NCBI RefSeq assembly: GCF_001680005.1
Contig: NC_033564.1
Span: forward strand, 1-64,000
Source: Plasmodium coatneyi
Lineage: Eukaryota > Apicomplexa > Aconoidasida > Haemosporida > Plasmodiidae
Direction of reading: 5' to 3'
Length of the DNA: 64,000 nucleotides
Part shown: positions 48,192 through 58,549 of the stretch, one piece after another
Numbering within the stretch: the stretch's first letter is position 1
Layout: every line of letters starts with the position of its first letter
Made by a program: the position numbers and the translations under genes
Notes under the pieces: generated by a model
The model's database searches: none
Seen by the model: only the letters and a program-made list of their open reading frames with translations
What the model was told of the DNA's origin: nothing

Positions 48192-50467
48192 TCACATACG
48201 TTCATAACGAATATTTCTCGGTTTCATGTTACTACTATTTCTTCCTTTGGAGGTTGGTGGTGGTGATCTACCACGATCATATATGGTAGATTCGTCCGTT
48301 GAATATAGTGTGGAAATGTCTGTTTTATCGTTTGTTAATGTGTCATCAAAGTCGCTTTCAACTATAGTTGTTGTTCTCTTTTTTCTTTTTATTCCTTTAC
48401 TTCCTTTAAATTGGTTACCAAACCAGGAGGGTAGGAGACCGTACTGAAAGAAAGAAATGGGAGAATGTGTATTATATATTACACATATACATATGTACGT
48501 TATATATATATATATGGCGTATGTATATAAGTATATATACATATTTCAAATATATGTAGTGGTAATAACTATTGTACTCACCTTATATAAAAAGAACAAC
48601 ATTGCAGGAAGTCCTACTAATGCAGAGACGGATGAGACAGCAGCAACGGCGCTTCCCCCAGATGGGGAGGTGGTTCCACTAGTGGATTGGAATGAATCCG
48701 CCTGGAATGTGTATTCAGAACTACTTCCTTCCTGTGTGCATTCCCTTGTATTACTCAGTGTACACTTTAAAACTAATTCATGCTCACTCTCATAATCCGA
48801 AAACCACTGCTTAAATTTATCACACCACTCACTCCCACTGTTTTCCCGTGTACACTTCTTCTGTACAGTTTGATAGGCACACTTTACTTTGTGTAGGTAA
48901 TCTTCATGTTGTGGAGGACAAGGTTTCGCTCCCCCGGTATTTGTTCCCGCTGTTACAGTATCCTTATCCTTTTGATAATCGAATAGTATTTTCATTTGGG
49001 TGAAAATTTCCCAAGGGATGGTAGGGTATATAACCTCACAGTGGTTATTAATACTCAGTTGCTTCAGTTCCTGGTACATTTTTCCCATAGCCTCAGAGAA
49101 TTGTTTTTTTTTTGTTTGAAGTTTCGAATAGTGTACTTCCTAACCAATAATATAAATATTTGCAATAATCCGTATTGGCCGGTGGCTGCTGCTTCTTACT
49201 GCACGCATAGCAGTAGGCTTGCATAGTAGTTTCCTCATAGCTAGGGGTACCCTCGTACTGTTTTATTATAGTTGTAAGAGAACTTTTTACTGTATCTGTT
49301 TCAGTTCCACCATTACATTGTTGGTCGGTACTTCCCAATTCACAATATATTCTTACTGAAGGTAGTTCCTGCTTACATTGTCCTCCCTATAAAATGTAAT
49401 TAAGAAGGAGTAATATATATATATGTATGTACACCATATATTGTCCTTTTAACATTGCACGTACAAATATTACATGAATAATATGTGTATGTGTACATGT
49501 CCTAATAAAGAACTGGCTCTAATATATGGGTGCCCGTTCCCTTCACCCCTAACACTACTCCTCCTCTTCTCTTTTTTTTTTTTTTTTTTTTTTACCGTTC
49601 GTGGAGGTCTCGGTATTTCCTGTGGAGTACATGTTAATTTTGGTAGTTCTTTCGGTTGGTTGCAGGTTTTACCGTCGCTCATATATGTACTTCTAAATTT
49701 GTCACAATATTCATTCTTAGGATCCTTACAATAATGACATACCGCTCCATATGCTGTTTTAGCTTCCTCCAGATGTGCAAGGTACTCTGCACTAGTAGAG
49801 CGTGTACTACAATTCGATTCGTCCTCCTTCAGAACTTTAATGTTAAATTCGTAATCGAAAAAATCTTTAGGGTATATGAACAAAGATTTCAAAATATCAG
49901 GATATATATTAGTACATTTCCTTTGATATTGACCCGTCTTCCATGAAAATTTCTTTAGTGCATTGTAAATGTCTTTCATGGCATGCGCAAAAATTTGATG
50001 TGCAGGCAATTTTTCCTTTATTTTGTCACAAATCCAGAAGAACAAAAAATAACAAGGTTTATAGTAGGGTTCCTGCTTCTTCGCGACCTCTGTACACGAG
50101 AAATAATAGTTTCTGACAATTCTAGCGGCCAAATTTTGATCATTAATTCCGTGTTTACTTAATGCGTCCTCTACACCGTCTACTACTGCCCCCATACAGT
50201 AATTCTCCCTCCCATGGGACAATGAACAATCTCTTCCTTCGAAACCATTGTAAATTACTTGTGAGGGTAACTTAACGGCACTTCCGCCCTATAAAAATAT
50301 AAATGCGTATGGAAGTAGAATATGTATTTTTTACTTTTTTATTTATTACCCTGTGCATAAAGTGTTATATATATATATATTCAATTATGAGCTGTAAAAT
50401 GAGAATCATTTCCTTATGTTGATCGCTTTCCTTCCTTACACCTCCCCATTATACTTACACCTGTCAT
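48192..50467 (-). CDS. KIR-11: PIR/KIR protein with two tandem ectodomains and one frameshift
   Basis: Proposed minus-strand exons are 50459-50467 (MTG, GTAAGT donor), 49596-50288, 48582-49386 and 48192-48443, all intended phase 0, about 585 residues. Exon 2 (GGSAVKLPSQVIYNGF; CYFLFFWICDKIK; YCDKFRSTY) and exon 3 (GGQCKQELPSVRIYCEL; CKYLYYWLGSTLF; WCDKFKQWF) are two PIR ectodomains. Only the second is followed by a span (AMLFFLYK) and a tail (YGLLPSWFGNQF ... NIRYERM). Exon 3 is 805 bases, one too many. The frame breaks in a run of ten A (minus strand) at about 49104-49113, between ETSN and EAMGKMYQEL. Nine A would restore agreement of both halves, so this is a homopolymer miscall or a true one-base lesion. 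The alternative is two genes, but the first would lack a span. Confidence 0.75.
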
Positions 50468-51450
50468 TGTTCCGATATTGGTATTATTCTTCTTCCTTTG
50501 TATATTATTATATATATTTTATGTTAAGAACTTTATTCATACATATATTTATACATATGGAGAATGCAGAAGAACATTTTTTTTCCTCCCTGATACAATC
50601 ATGCATATTAAATTCGAACTTAGATCGTACAAACTACTCCCTTCTTAAACAAACATAATTCAACGTATATTTTTTTTTTTTTCAAATCATTATATACATA
50701 TGTAATTAAATTTAACAACGGGTACGATTGTGCCATAATGGTAAACTTAAAAAAAAAAAAAAAAGAAGCAAAAAAAAAAAAACGGAATTCCGTCATATAT
50801 TTCTTCCATTCATTTGATTACATTACTCAGAATTGGTTTCACGCATAATTATATACCGAACGCAAATGTACACTATTATTTATACTCTTCCATTATTATG
50901 TATATGGAAGTTCTATTTTTTCCCTTTAATAATATATATTGCTTAATTTTTCAGCTAACAATAATGCGCTCTATGTATGTGTATTAAATTAGTACAGATA
51001 TATATAATTAAAGTAGAAGTGGAAACAAATTAAAAGAAAAAAAAAAACAACAGAGAGAAATGACTAAGGAAAGGGTTCATATGCACCTTTAGGGAAAGTT
51101 TCAAAATGGTTCCAAATAATGCTTCCAAAAAAATAATTGGGCGAAATGTAAAACAAGCAGTGAACGTATATTAAAAAATGTAAAAACAAATGTAAAAACA
51201 AACAGTGAACGTATGTTGACAAATGTAAAAACAAATGTAAAACAGATGTTAGAAATTTGCTCACTTATACGTAATAACCTTTCTTTGCAATATATATATA
51301 TATATATATTTATATACTGGGGAAAGATCTTCATACGCAGATATCAATTTCCTATTGCAGATTATTATTACCATCACCCTTCTTTCTCTTTAGGGTAAAA
51401 AGTGTGAATGACACACACACACAGAATTGAGAAATGTCACAGTTGAAATG
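50468..51450. other. AT-rich spacer between KIR-11 and a truncated KIR
   Basis: No gene is seen. There are A-runs (50750-50781) and a direct repeat at 51150-51250 (AACAAGCAGTGAACGTAT and AACAAACAGTGAACGTAT within AAATGTAAAAACA units). It should hold the KIR-11 promoter. Confidence 0.5.
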
Positions 51451-51970
51451 TCATAGTTGTGAAATGTAAAGAAATAGAGCAAAATAAAAAAGGGGGCCAC
51501 TTTTTTTTATGTAGGATGATAGCGTATATTCCTTCGGTGACTTCTCCTCTGTTGCTCCCTCTGTTACTGTTGTCTTTGTTGTTGTGGACATGTCTGTTAT
51601 TGAGGTTTCTGTTGTTGTTAATGTATCGTCGTCGTCATCATCAAACTCATTAAATTCTCTACTAAGGGACCTTTTTCTTCTTCTTCCGCTCCTTCCTCCC
51701 CAAGAAGGATTATGTTTCCTCAAGAAGAAAGGTTTGAACTTGTAAAAAAAGAAAGCGACAATTGCTGGTAATCCTATGGCAGCAAATGCACCTGACACAG
51801 CAGCAGGTACCACACCGGACTATCAGCTTCTTCCCCTTCTTTTCTATGACTACCACCACCGTCACTCCCTCCCTTTCCTTCTCCACCAGAGACACCATCC
51901 ACTAAATCAGCATCACTAAAAGAACCAATACTACCAGCTTGATTTGGGTTCGGGTTTGGTTTAGGTTTGG
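51451..51970 (-). pseudogene. Truncated KIR fragment: span and tail of the KIR-4 subtype
   Basis: On the minus strand a Pro/Asn-rich stalk (KPNPNPNQAGSIGSFSDADL) leads, after a one-base frame change near 51820, into VPAAVSGAFAAIGLPAIVAF, a membrane span. A tail follows with SLSREFNEFDDDDDDTLTTT. The tail matches KIR-4 (REFNEFDDDNISTTE), and as there no intron separates span and tail. The stop is at 51451-51453. The ectodomain is missing: to the right of 51970 the sequence passes directly into minisatellite. The fragment therefore looks cut at the minisatellite junction and is probably not functional. Confidence 0.82.
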
Positions 51971-53538
51971 AACAGCATGGTGGTGGAAGGAAGGTTGTTG
52001 TTGGTGGTAGGAAGGTTGTTGTTGGTGGTAGGTGGAGAGAAGGTTGTTGTTGGTGGTAGGTGGAGAGAAGGTTGTTAGGTAATAAGGTGGAAGGAAGTTT
52101 CTTAGAGGTGGTAGGTGTGGAAGGAACGTTGTGCTAGGGGTGGTAGGGTGGAAGGGAAGTTTCTTAGAGGTGGTAGGTGTGGAAGGAACGTTGTGCTAGG
52201 GGTGGTAGGGTGGAAGGGAAGTTTCTTAGAGGTGGTAGGTGTGGAAGGAACGTTGTGCTAGAGGTGGTAGGGTGGAAGGGAAGTTTCTTAGAGGTGGTAG
52301 GTGTGGAAGGAACGTTGTGCTAGGGGTGGTAGGGTGGAAGGTTATAAGTGTGTACAGAGGTGCAGTTTTGAGTTTTAGAGTGAAGGGAAGGTTGCTCACT
52401 TTTTTTTTTGGGAAGAGAAAATAAGAAAGGTAGAAAGAAAAATAAAAGAAAAAAAGAAGAAAATAAAGGAAAAAAAAAAAAAAAATAAAAAGCAACGAAA
52501 AGAAAAAAGAAAAAAAAAAGGAAGGGAGGAAAGTGTGTACGGGGGTGCAGTTTTTAGGGGTAGAAGTAAGGTTCTTAGGTAGGAGGGAAGAAAGTGCGCT
52601 TAGTGTAAGTGTGCACCAAGGTGCACCTAAGGAGGAGTGTTACGGGTGAAAAGAAGGAAGGTGTAAGAAGGGACGGTTTAAGGAAAAAAGGAAGGTTTAA
52701 GGAAGAAAGCAAGAAAGAAGAGGTAAAGGAGGAAGTTGTAAAGAAGGAGGGTTTAAGGAAAGAGAAGAAAAGAAAAGTTGTAAGGAAGAAAAAAACAAGA
52801 AGGATGATGTAAAGAAGGAATGCTTAAGGAAGAAAAAAAAAGAAAGTTTTAAGGTATAATGAAGGAAGTATGTTGAAGAAGGTGTGCAGAGGGGTGCGGA
52901 TATGCATTTTAGGGTGAAGGGAAGGTTGCTCTATTTTCTTTTTAAAGAAGAAAAAATAAAAAAAGTATAAAAAAAAATAAAAGAAAAAACGAAGAAAAAA
53001 AAACGAAAAAAAAACGAAAAAAAAACGAAAAAAAAACGAAAAAAAAAAAGGAAGGGAGGAAAGTGTGCAGGGAGGTGTATTTAGGGGTAGTATGTGGGTG
53101 GAAGGTGTAAAGAAGGAAGGTGGTGTTAGATTGTTATGGGGTGGAAGGTGTAAAGAAGGAAGGTGGTGTTAGATTGTTATGGGGTGGAAGGATGATTCTT
53201 AGGGTGGAGGGAGGAACGGAAGGTTGTTGGGGTAGTTGGTGGAAGGAAGGGTCTAAGGAGGGAAGGAATGTTGTTAGGGGTTTTGGGGGTGGTAGGTGGT
53301 TTGAAGGGGTCTTAGGGGTGGAAGGAAGGTTGCTTTTTCTTCCTTTAGGAAGAAGAAGAAAAAAAAAAAAAAAAAAAAAAAGAAGGAAAGAAAAAAGTAT
53401 TCTCAGAAGAAAAAGAAGAAAGAAAAATGAATGTTTGTGTACGTTCTGTTGTACACACATGTAGATACTTAGTGAAATACTATTTTCCATTTAGGAAGTA
53501 ACGATTCTATATAATAAATAGTGGTGGTGAGATAAAAA
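51971..53538. repeat. Minisatellite and purine-rich cassette upstream of SICAvar C
   Basis: At about 51975-52075 there are GGTTGTTGTTGGTGGTAGG units. At 52085-52340 there are about four copies of a 62-base unit containing AAGTTTCTTAGAGGTGGTAG and GGAACGTTGTGCTAGG. A/G-rich sequence follows to 53538, with four AAAAAAAACG units at 53000-53045. The part from about 52810 on is closely repeated upstream of SICAvar B, including TGTTGTACACACATGTAGATA before exon 1. No gene is seen. Confidence 0.85.
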
Positions 53539-56500
53539 ATGGTAAAAATGGCTCCACACAAGACGAGTGAATATGAACAACAACATCCGAAGGAAGGACA
53601 TGATGATCCGCCTCGTGTACGTCGTACACCTAGTGCAGAAGCAGCAACAAACAATGAAGATAACAAAATTCGTGTACGTAAGAAGAGATACATTACGTGG
53701 ACTCTCAGGCCAGGAGTGCCAGGAGTTATAGAAACGCATGATCCAAGTGACGAGTATGATTACCATTACTATTACATATATATATATGTGTGTGTGTATA
53801 TATACATATATATGCCTATATATATAGGTATATGTATTTACATATGTATATATATGCTTCACAAAAGTAGTTGTACGGCAAAAAAAAAGGGAAAAAAAAA
53901 AAGTATATTTTCTCTCTCATACACTTCTCTTCTTTTTTCTCCCCATCCTTCCTATAGGCAAGGTAAAGATGGTGTACTTTTGGTATTCAGTGGAAGGGGG
54001 CACCTCACCACCACCTAACACCAACTTCCTTCCACCCTACCACCTAACAACCTTTCATCACCACTACCATAAAGGGGGGTAGGTGGGCTGTTGTGGTGGT
54101 TGAGATGCCCCTTCCACTGTACCACCATTTTATCATTCTTCCATTACCTTAGTACTATTTATTCCTACCTCCCACTTTTGTCCCCCCTTTTCTTACAGAT
54201 GTTACTTGTGGCAACAATGAATTACAGAGTCGCTTAAAGGAAGTAATAGATAACTGGCATAAGGACAAGGGAAAGGAAGAAAAAGACTGGGTAAAGAAAA
54301 ATATTGTCCAACTTCAGTTAGGGACAGAGAAGTAGCCGTAAGGGGATGTATATACTTAAGGGGAGGAATGAATAATACTTCCATGCAAGTCGGGAGGATA
54401 TATATACATGTTTCCTTTTTTTCCCTGTCTGTAGGAGACAGTTTGGAGTGAAATCGAGGAAAGGATCCAGCCACTGTCTAACGACATATCTACCTATAAA
54501 TCAAATATGGACACTTATTGTAATGCCCCTAATGGACAAGTCACCACATGGACAGAAGCAGATAGGAACGCTTGTATGCTCATTACTGCAGGATTAAAAC
54601 ATATATACGAAATAAGGGTGAACCAGGGTGAAGAGGGCAAGGAGGCCAAAATAAATAACAGAAAATTTAGGGCCACTGCTTCATGTATCATATTAAATGA
54701 ACTCATAAGGAAAATGAAGGACAAGGCTAATTCTTGTACCCAGAAGATAAGCATAAAAGAAGGCATAGAACAAGCCTTTAATTCCAGTTCACAAATAAAA
54801 ACAGATGCATGCAAGACTGATTCTGGCTGTTTTGAGTGCAAACAGTGGGATTATTCAGACTGTAAAATGGGAAAAGAACAAGTGAGGGAGAAGTTAAAGG
54901 AGAACTTCGATAAGGACAAACAAATACAGGAAGCACTGGGAGATATATACCCACCTTCCATCCCCTCCAGCTCCAAAACAGGTAATACAAAAACCAAAAC
55001 AACAAAAAAAAAACAAAAAAAAAAAAAAAAAAAAAAAGGACCCCGAAAGAGAAGGAGAAGGAAAGGAAGGGAAAGGAGAGGGAGAAAGAGAAGGAAAAGT
55101 GAAGGAACAACCTTCCTTCCACCAACCGCCACCCAACTAACAACGCTCCTTCCTTCCACTAAACACCCCTAACACAATCTTCCTTTCTTTACAGCCACTC
55201 TTGGGGAATGGTTCACACGTTTTTCGAACAATGCAACAGAAAAAGACGAAAATAATTATGAAGAACTAAAACTTCTTTTAATTTTATGTGACGAGATGAA
55301 GAGTACCCTTGGTGATGATATGGAAAAGTATAAGGATTTCTGTAATATTATGATGAAAAACATAATGCTGACGACAGGCATTGAAAAGCAATATAAAAAC
55401 AAAGAACAGAATCAGGGGCAGGGACAAATGCCATGTGCGAAGAAAGTGAAAGATATCCCACTATGTAACCTGTTAAAAGCATGGATGTGGTATATGCACT
55501 GGTTTTGTGTTCCTACTAAGGTTATAAAATATGTCCTTGATGGGGCGAATGGTCTAAGGACGGAATTTATTAACAAAGGTGGGAAGTATGAGGAATGTGC
55601 TTATGATGCTGCATTTAGGATTCCTACAGACGACAAAAGGTATAGGGTAGGCGAAGCGTACGAACTATTTTCCACAAATATGTTGCATGCTAAGATAAGA
55701 GAAGCAACTAACGAGAAAAAATTGTGTGAAGACAGTAAATGGCAATATCGGGACCGTGCTCGGGAGGGTTCAATCAAACCACGAGCGGAGGAAGAGGAGG
55801 AGGAAAAAATTATCAGTGATGATGACAACTCAAATAACGTGCAGGAAATTGTTCACGAAATTAACGAAGCATTAAAAGAGGAAAAAGAAGAAGAGGCAGA
55901 GAAGTTAAGGGAATTAGAAAAAAACGTTCAGGACGCCATATCACCACCTCCTAAACCAGGTGCTGAAACGGAAGAGACAGAGAAGAAAATGGAACCACCG
56001 CAGAAGGAGGTTGTTCCTGATGAAGAAAAGAAAGCAGCGTCGGAAGTCACTGATCAAACAAGTTCAGGTAAGAGTACAACATGTCCTAAGGTGGCAACTC
56101 CCACTAAGGAGTAATGTAAAAGTAAAGTAGAATTCAATAGTTTCTGATGAAGTCTTTGTATGTATTAATATGCTGGAGGGTTAAAGTACTCAAATTCGTA
56201 CTAGTACTAATACCCTGTATGAGAATTGGGATAGGGATACAGGGGTCATGGCATATGGGGAGAGTGGGAATGCCACGTAGTAAATCGGGTACTACTGTTT
56301 ATAAACACTGTTTTTACTTTCATCGCTTTAGGTGCTGATGCTAAGACGGACGAGAGTTCTGATGAATTAGGTTCCCCAGAGGAAGGTGCTGTGACGGATA
56401 TAGACCCATCAAAAAACGAGCAAGGCGAAGATGCTGATGGGGGTAACACTAAGCAAGATCAACCCGTTGAACCTGCTCTTCCTCCACCTCCTTCACCCTC

Positions 56501-56997
56501 AGCACCAGAAGGACCAGGTGGAGAAGGAGGGGCAGAAACAGGCGAAGCTGATTTAAAAACATCCAAGGCTCTTCCAGTTGTTCACAAGTTTGACCACCCC
56601 ATCCTTCCTTATTTCCCCCTTGCTCCTGCCGTGCTTGGTATTTCTATTATGAGCTACTTACTCTGGAAGGTAAGAAAAAAAAAGAAAGAATAAGAAAGAA
56701 AAAAAAAAAAATTTCCTTCTTCGCGCTAGGCAGAAAAAGTTTTGCAAAATGGCAAACAAACAAAAAAAAAAAAAAAAATTAAAATAAAATAAAATAAAGG
56801 TGAATGAATCAGTGGGGTGTGTTTGTAGGATTTTGCATATTAGGGTGTGTGCGTATAGGATTTCGCATTTTAGGGGTGTGTATGTGTAGAATTTCGCATT
56901 TTAGAGGTTATATGTGTAGGATTTCGCAATTTAGGGTGTGAAGTAGTAATTCTTGTTGGATGAACAACATTTCACCCCTATTAAAGAAACATTTTCT

Positions 56998-57029
<32 letters not shown>

Positions 57030-57530
57030 GTTCAGTATTTTGGAGTGCTTCGTAAAACAAGAAAACGTTACAGAAGAGCTTATCAAGTACGTGGTCCATC
57101 CTTAGAACAGCAGATTGTTGACCATGTGGTCCAGGATGGTCCACATGAATATTACATTGTGAAGGAACGCAAACCTCGTTCTACGCCTATAAAAGGAAGG
57201 AAAAAACGGCATGCTGGTCGCCGTGCTGGTGGTCGTCGTCGTCGTGTACGTCGCCGCATGATTATTGATATTCATTTAGAAGTCTTAGACGAATGTCAAA
57301 AAGGGGACCTGCATTCGAAGAAGGAAGACTTTTTTGAAATTTTGGTTCAAGTATTTATGGGAAGCGAATTTATCAAGGAAGAAAATATTCCTAAGGAACA
57401 AGTTTCTATTGTTGATGTTCCTAAGGAAGAGGTTCGAGGTTCAGATTCCGGTTTAGGGAAGGAAGACGTTCCTAAGGAACAGGTTCCGACTTCAAGTTCC
57501 GGGTTTAGGGAAGGAAGAGTTTGTTCCTAA
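53539..57530 (+). CDS. SICAvar C: SICA-type variant surface antigen, seven exons
   Basis: Proposed exons are 53539-53753, 53958-53989, 54199-54290, 54435-54981, 55195-56067, 56332-56669 and 57036-57530, 863 residues. Exons 2 and 3 and their donors are inferred from frame only. Exon 1 encodes the charged N-terminus MVKMAPHKTSEYEQQ, paralogous to SICAvar B. Exon 4 (ETVWSEIEER; RNACMLITAGLKHIYEI; SCIILNELI; CFECKQW) and exon 5 (TLGEWFTRFSNN; YKDFCNIMMKNIM; CNLLKAWMWYM) are SICA cysteine-rich domains. Exon 5 ends in a Glu-rich helical stretch. Exon 6 is a Pro/Gly-rich stalk with the span FPLAPAVLGISIMSYLLWK. Exon 7 is the inner domain (RMIIDIHLEVLDEC) with VPKEQV repeats, ending in a frame-shifted RVCS-stop. 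No internal stop was found in these exons. Confidence 0.83.
56805..56935. repeat. GT-rich repeat in the last intron of SICAvar C
   Basis: About four copies of the AGGATTTCGCATTTTAGGGG plus GTGTGTATGTGT unit, more degenerate than in SICAvar B, in the same intron position before the cytoplasmic exon. Confidence 0.9.
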
Positions 57531-58257
57531 AGAAGATGTTCCTGGGTGAAGATGATCCTAAGGGATGATATTCCTAAGGAACAGGTTCCAAGTTCAGATT
57601 CCGGGTTTTAGGGAGGAAAACTTTGTTCCTAAGGAATGTGTTCCTAGGGAAGAGGTTCCTAAGGAACAGGTTCCGGGTTTTAGGGTGTAGTAAATATATT
57701 TTCGTCTTTTCCATTTTGTTTATCAAATTGTTTACACGATCATGTGTAATTAATATGAGCCGCGAGAGAAAAAAAATTTCACATGATTCCTATTTGTTTG
57801 CAACTTTTTAAGATTCAAAATGTTAAATTTTTTGGGGTTTTATTTGTTTTGCGTTAATAATTCTTTTTTTTGTTTAAATATTTTTTTAGAAAGGTTGGCA
57901 CCTTTTTTTTTTTTTTGTTTTTTTTAAAAAAAAATATTTTTTCAAAAATAGCAGTACCCTTTTGCGTGCCCCTTTTTGGGGGTATTCTTTCCTTAGGTGC
58001 TTATTCAAACTTACCAAATGTAGGAAGAAAAGAAAGAAATGTGAAGAAAAGAAATAAAAAAAAAAGAAAGAAGGAAATGAAAAGATAAAAAAGAAAAAGA
58101 GAGGAAGGAAGGGGAAAAGAGAAGAATGAAAAAGGAGGAAGGTCATTTTCTTCCTTACACTGTATATAAAATGTGAGCGGTCATTTATGTGCCTCCTGGG
58201 CGGGAAACGGAAACCTTTCCCATCCCTTCCCCTTTCAGGTGTTACATTACAATGGTG
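57531..58257. other. Tail-to-tail spacer between SICAvar C and the orphan KIR tail
   Basis: Bases 57531-57690 continue the SICAvar tail repeat out of frame. T-runs, purine-rich sequence and the KIR-flank block at about 58155-58200 (TACACTGTATATAAAATG ... TCATTTATGTGCCTCC) follow. The order matches the spacers 8527-9361 and 26636-27469. No other gene is seen. Confidence 0.7.
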
Positions 58258-58533
58258 CTACATGTTTTGATAACCTACATTTGTACGATCCGGCGGCGTC
58301 CTATTTGTTCCTGCTCTTGTTCTTCCTTGCCCTCTGGTAGAATGTCTTGTGTATTTGGCAGCAGATCGAACTGTTGAACTTTCTGCTACTGAATCACCTA
58401 TTGTTGATTCAATTCCTGAATCATATGTTGAGCTGTTTTCTGTGAGTGTATCAAAGGTGTTCCGTTCGGTAGACCTTTTTCCTCTTCTTCTTCCATTGGA
58501 ATGGTTACCAAACCAAGAAGACCATGGTTTATA
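58258..58533 (-). pseudogene. Orphan KIR tail exon, SICA-linked subclass
   Basis: A CAG acceptor (CTG at 58534-58536 on +) precedes an open minus-strand exon of 91 codons plus stop. It begins YKPWSSWFGNHSNG and ends NVGYQNM, closely matching the tail exons of KIR-1 and KIR-5. The sequence to its right is minisatellite (58550-59085) and then the repeat cassette upstream of SICAvar D. No span or ectodomain exon follows anywhere up to 61 kb. The exon itself is undamaged, so loss of the rest may be recent. Confidence 0.85.
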
Positions 58534-58549
58534 CTGAAGAAAAAGAAGG

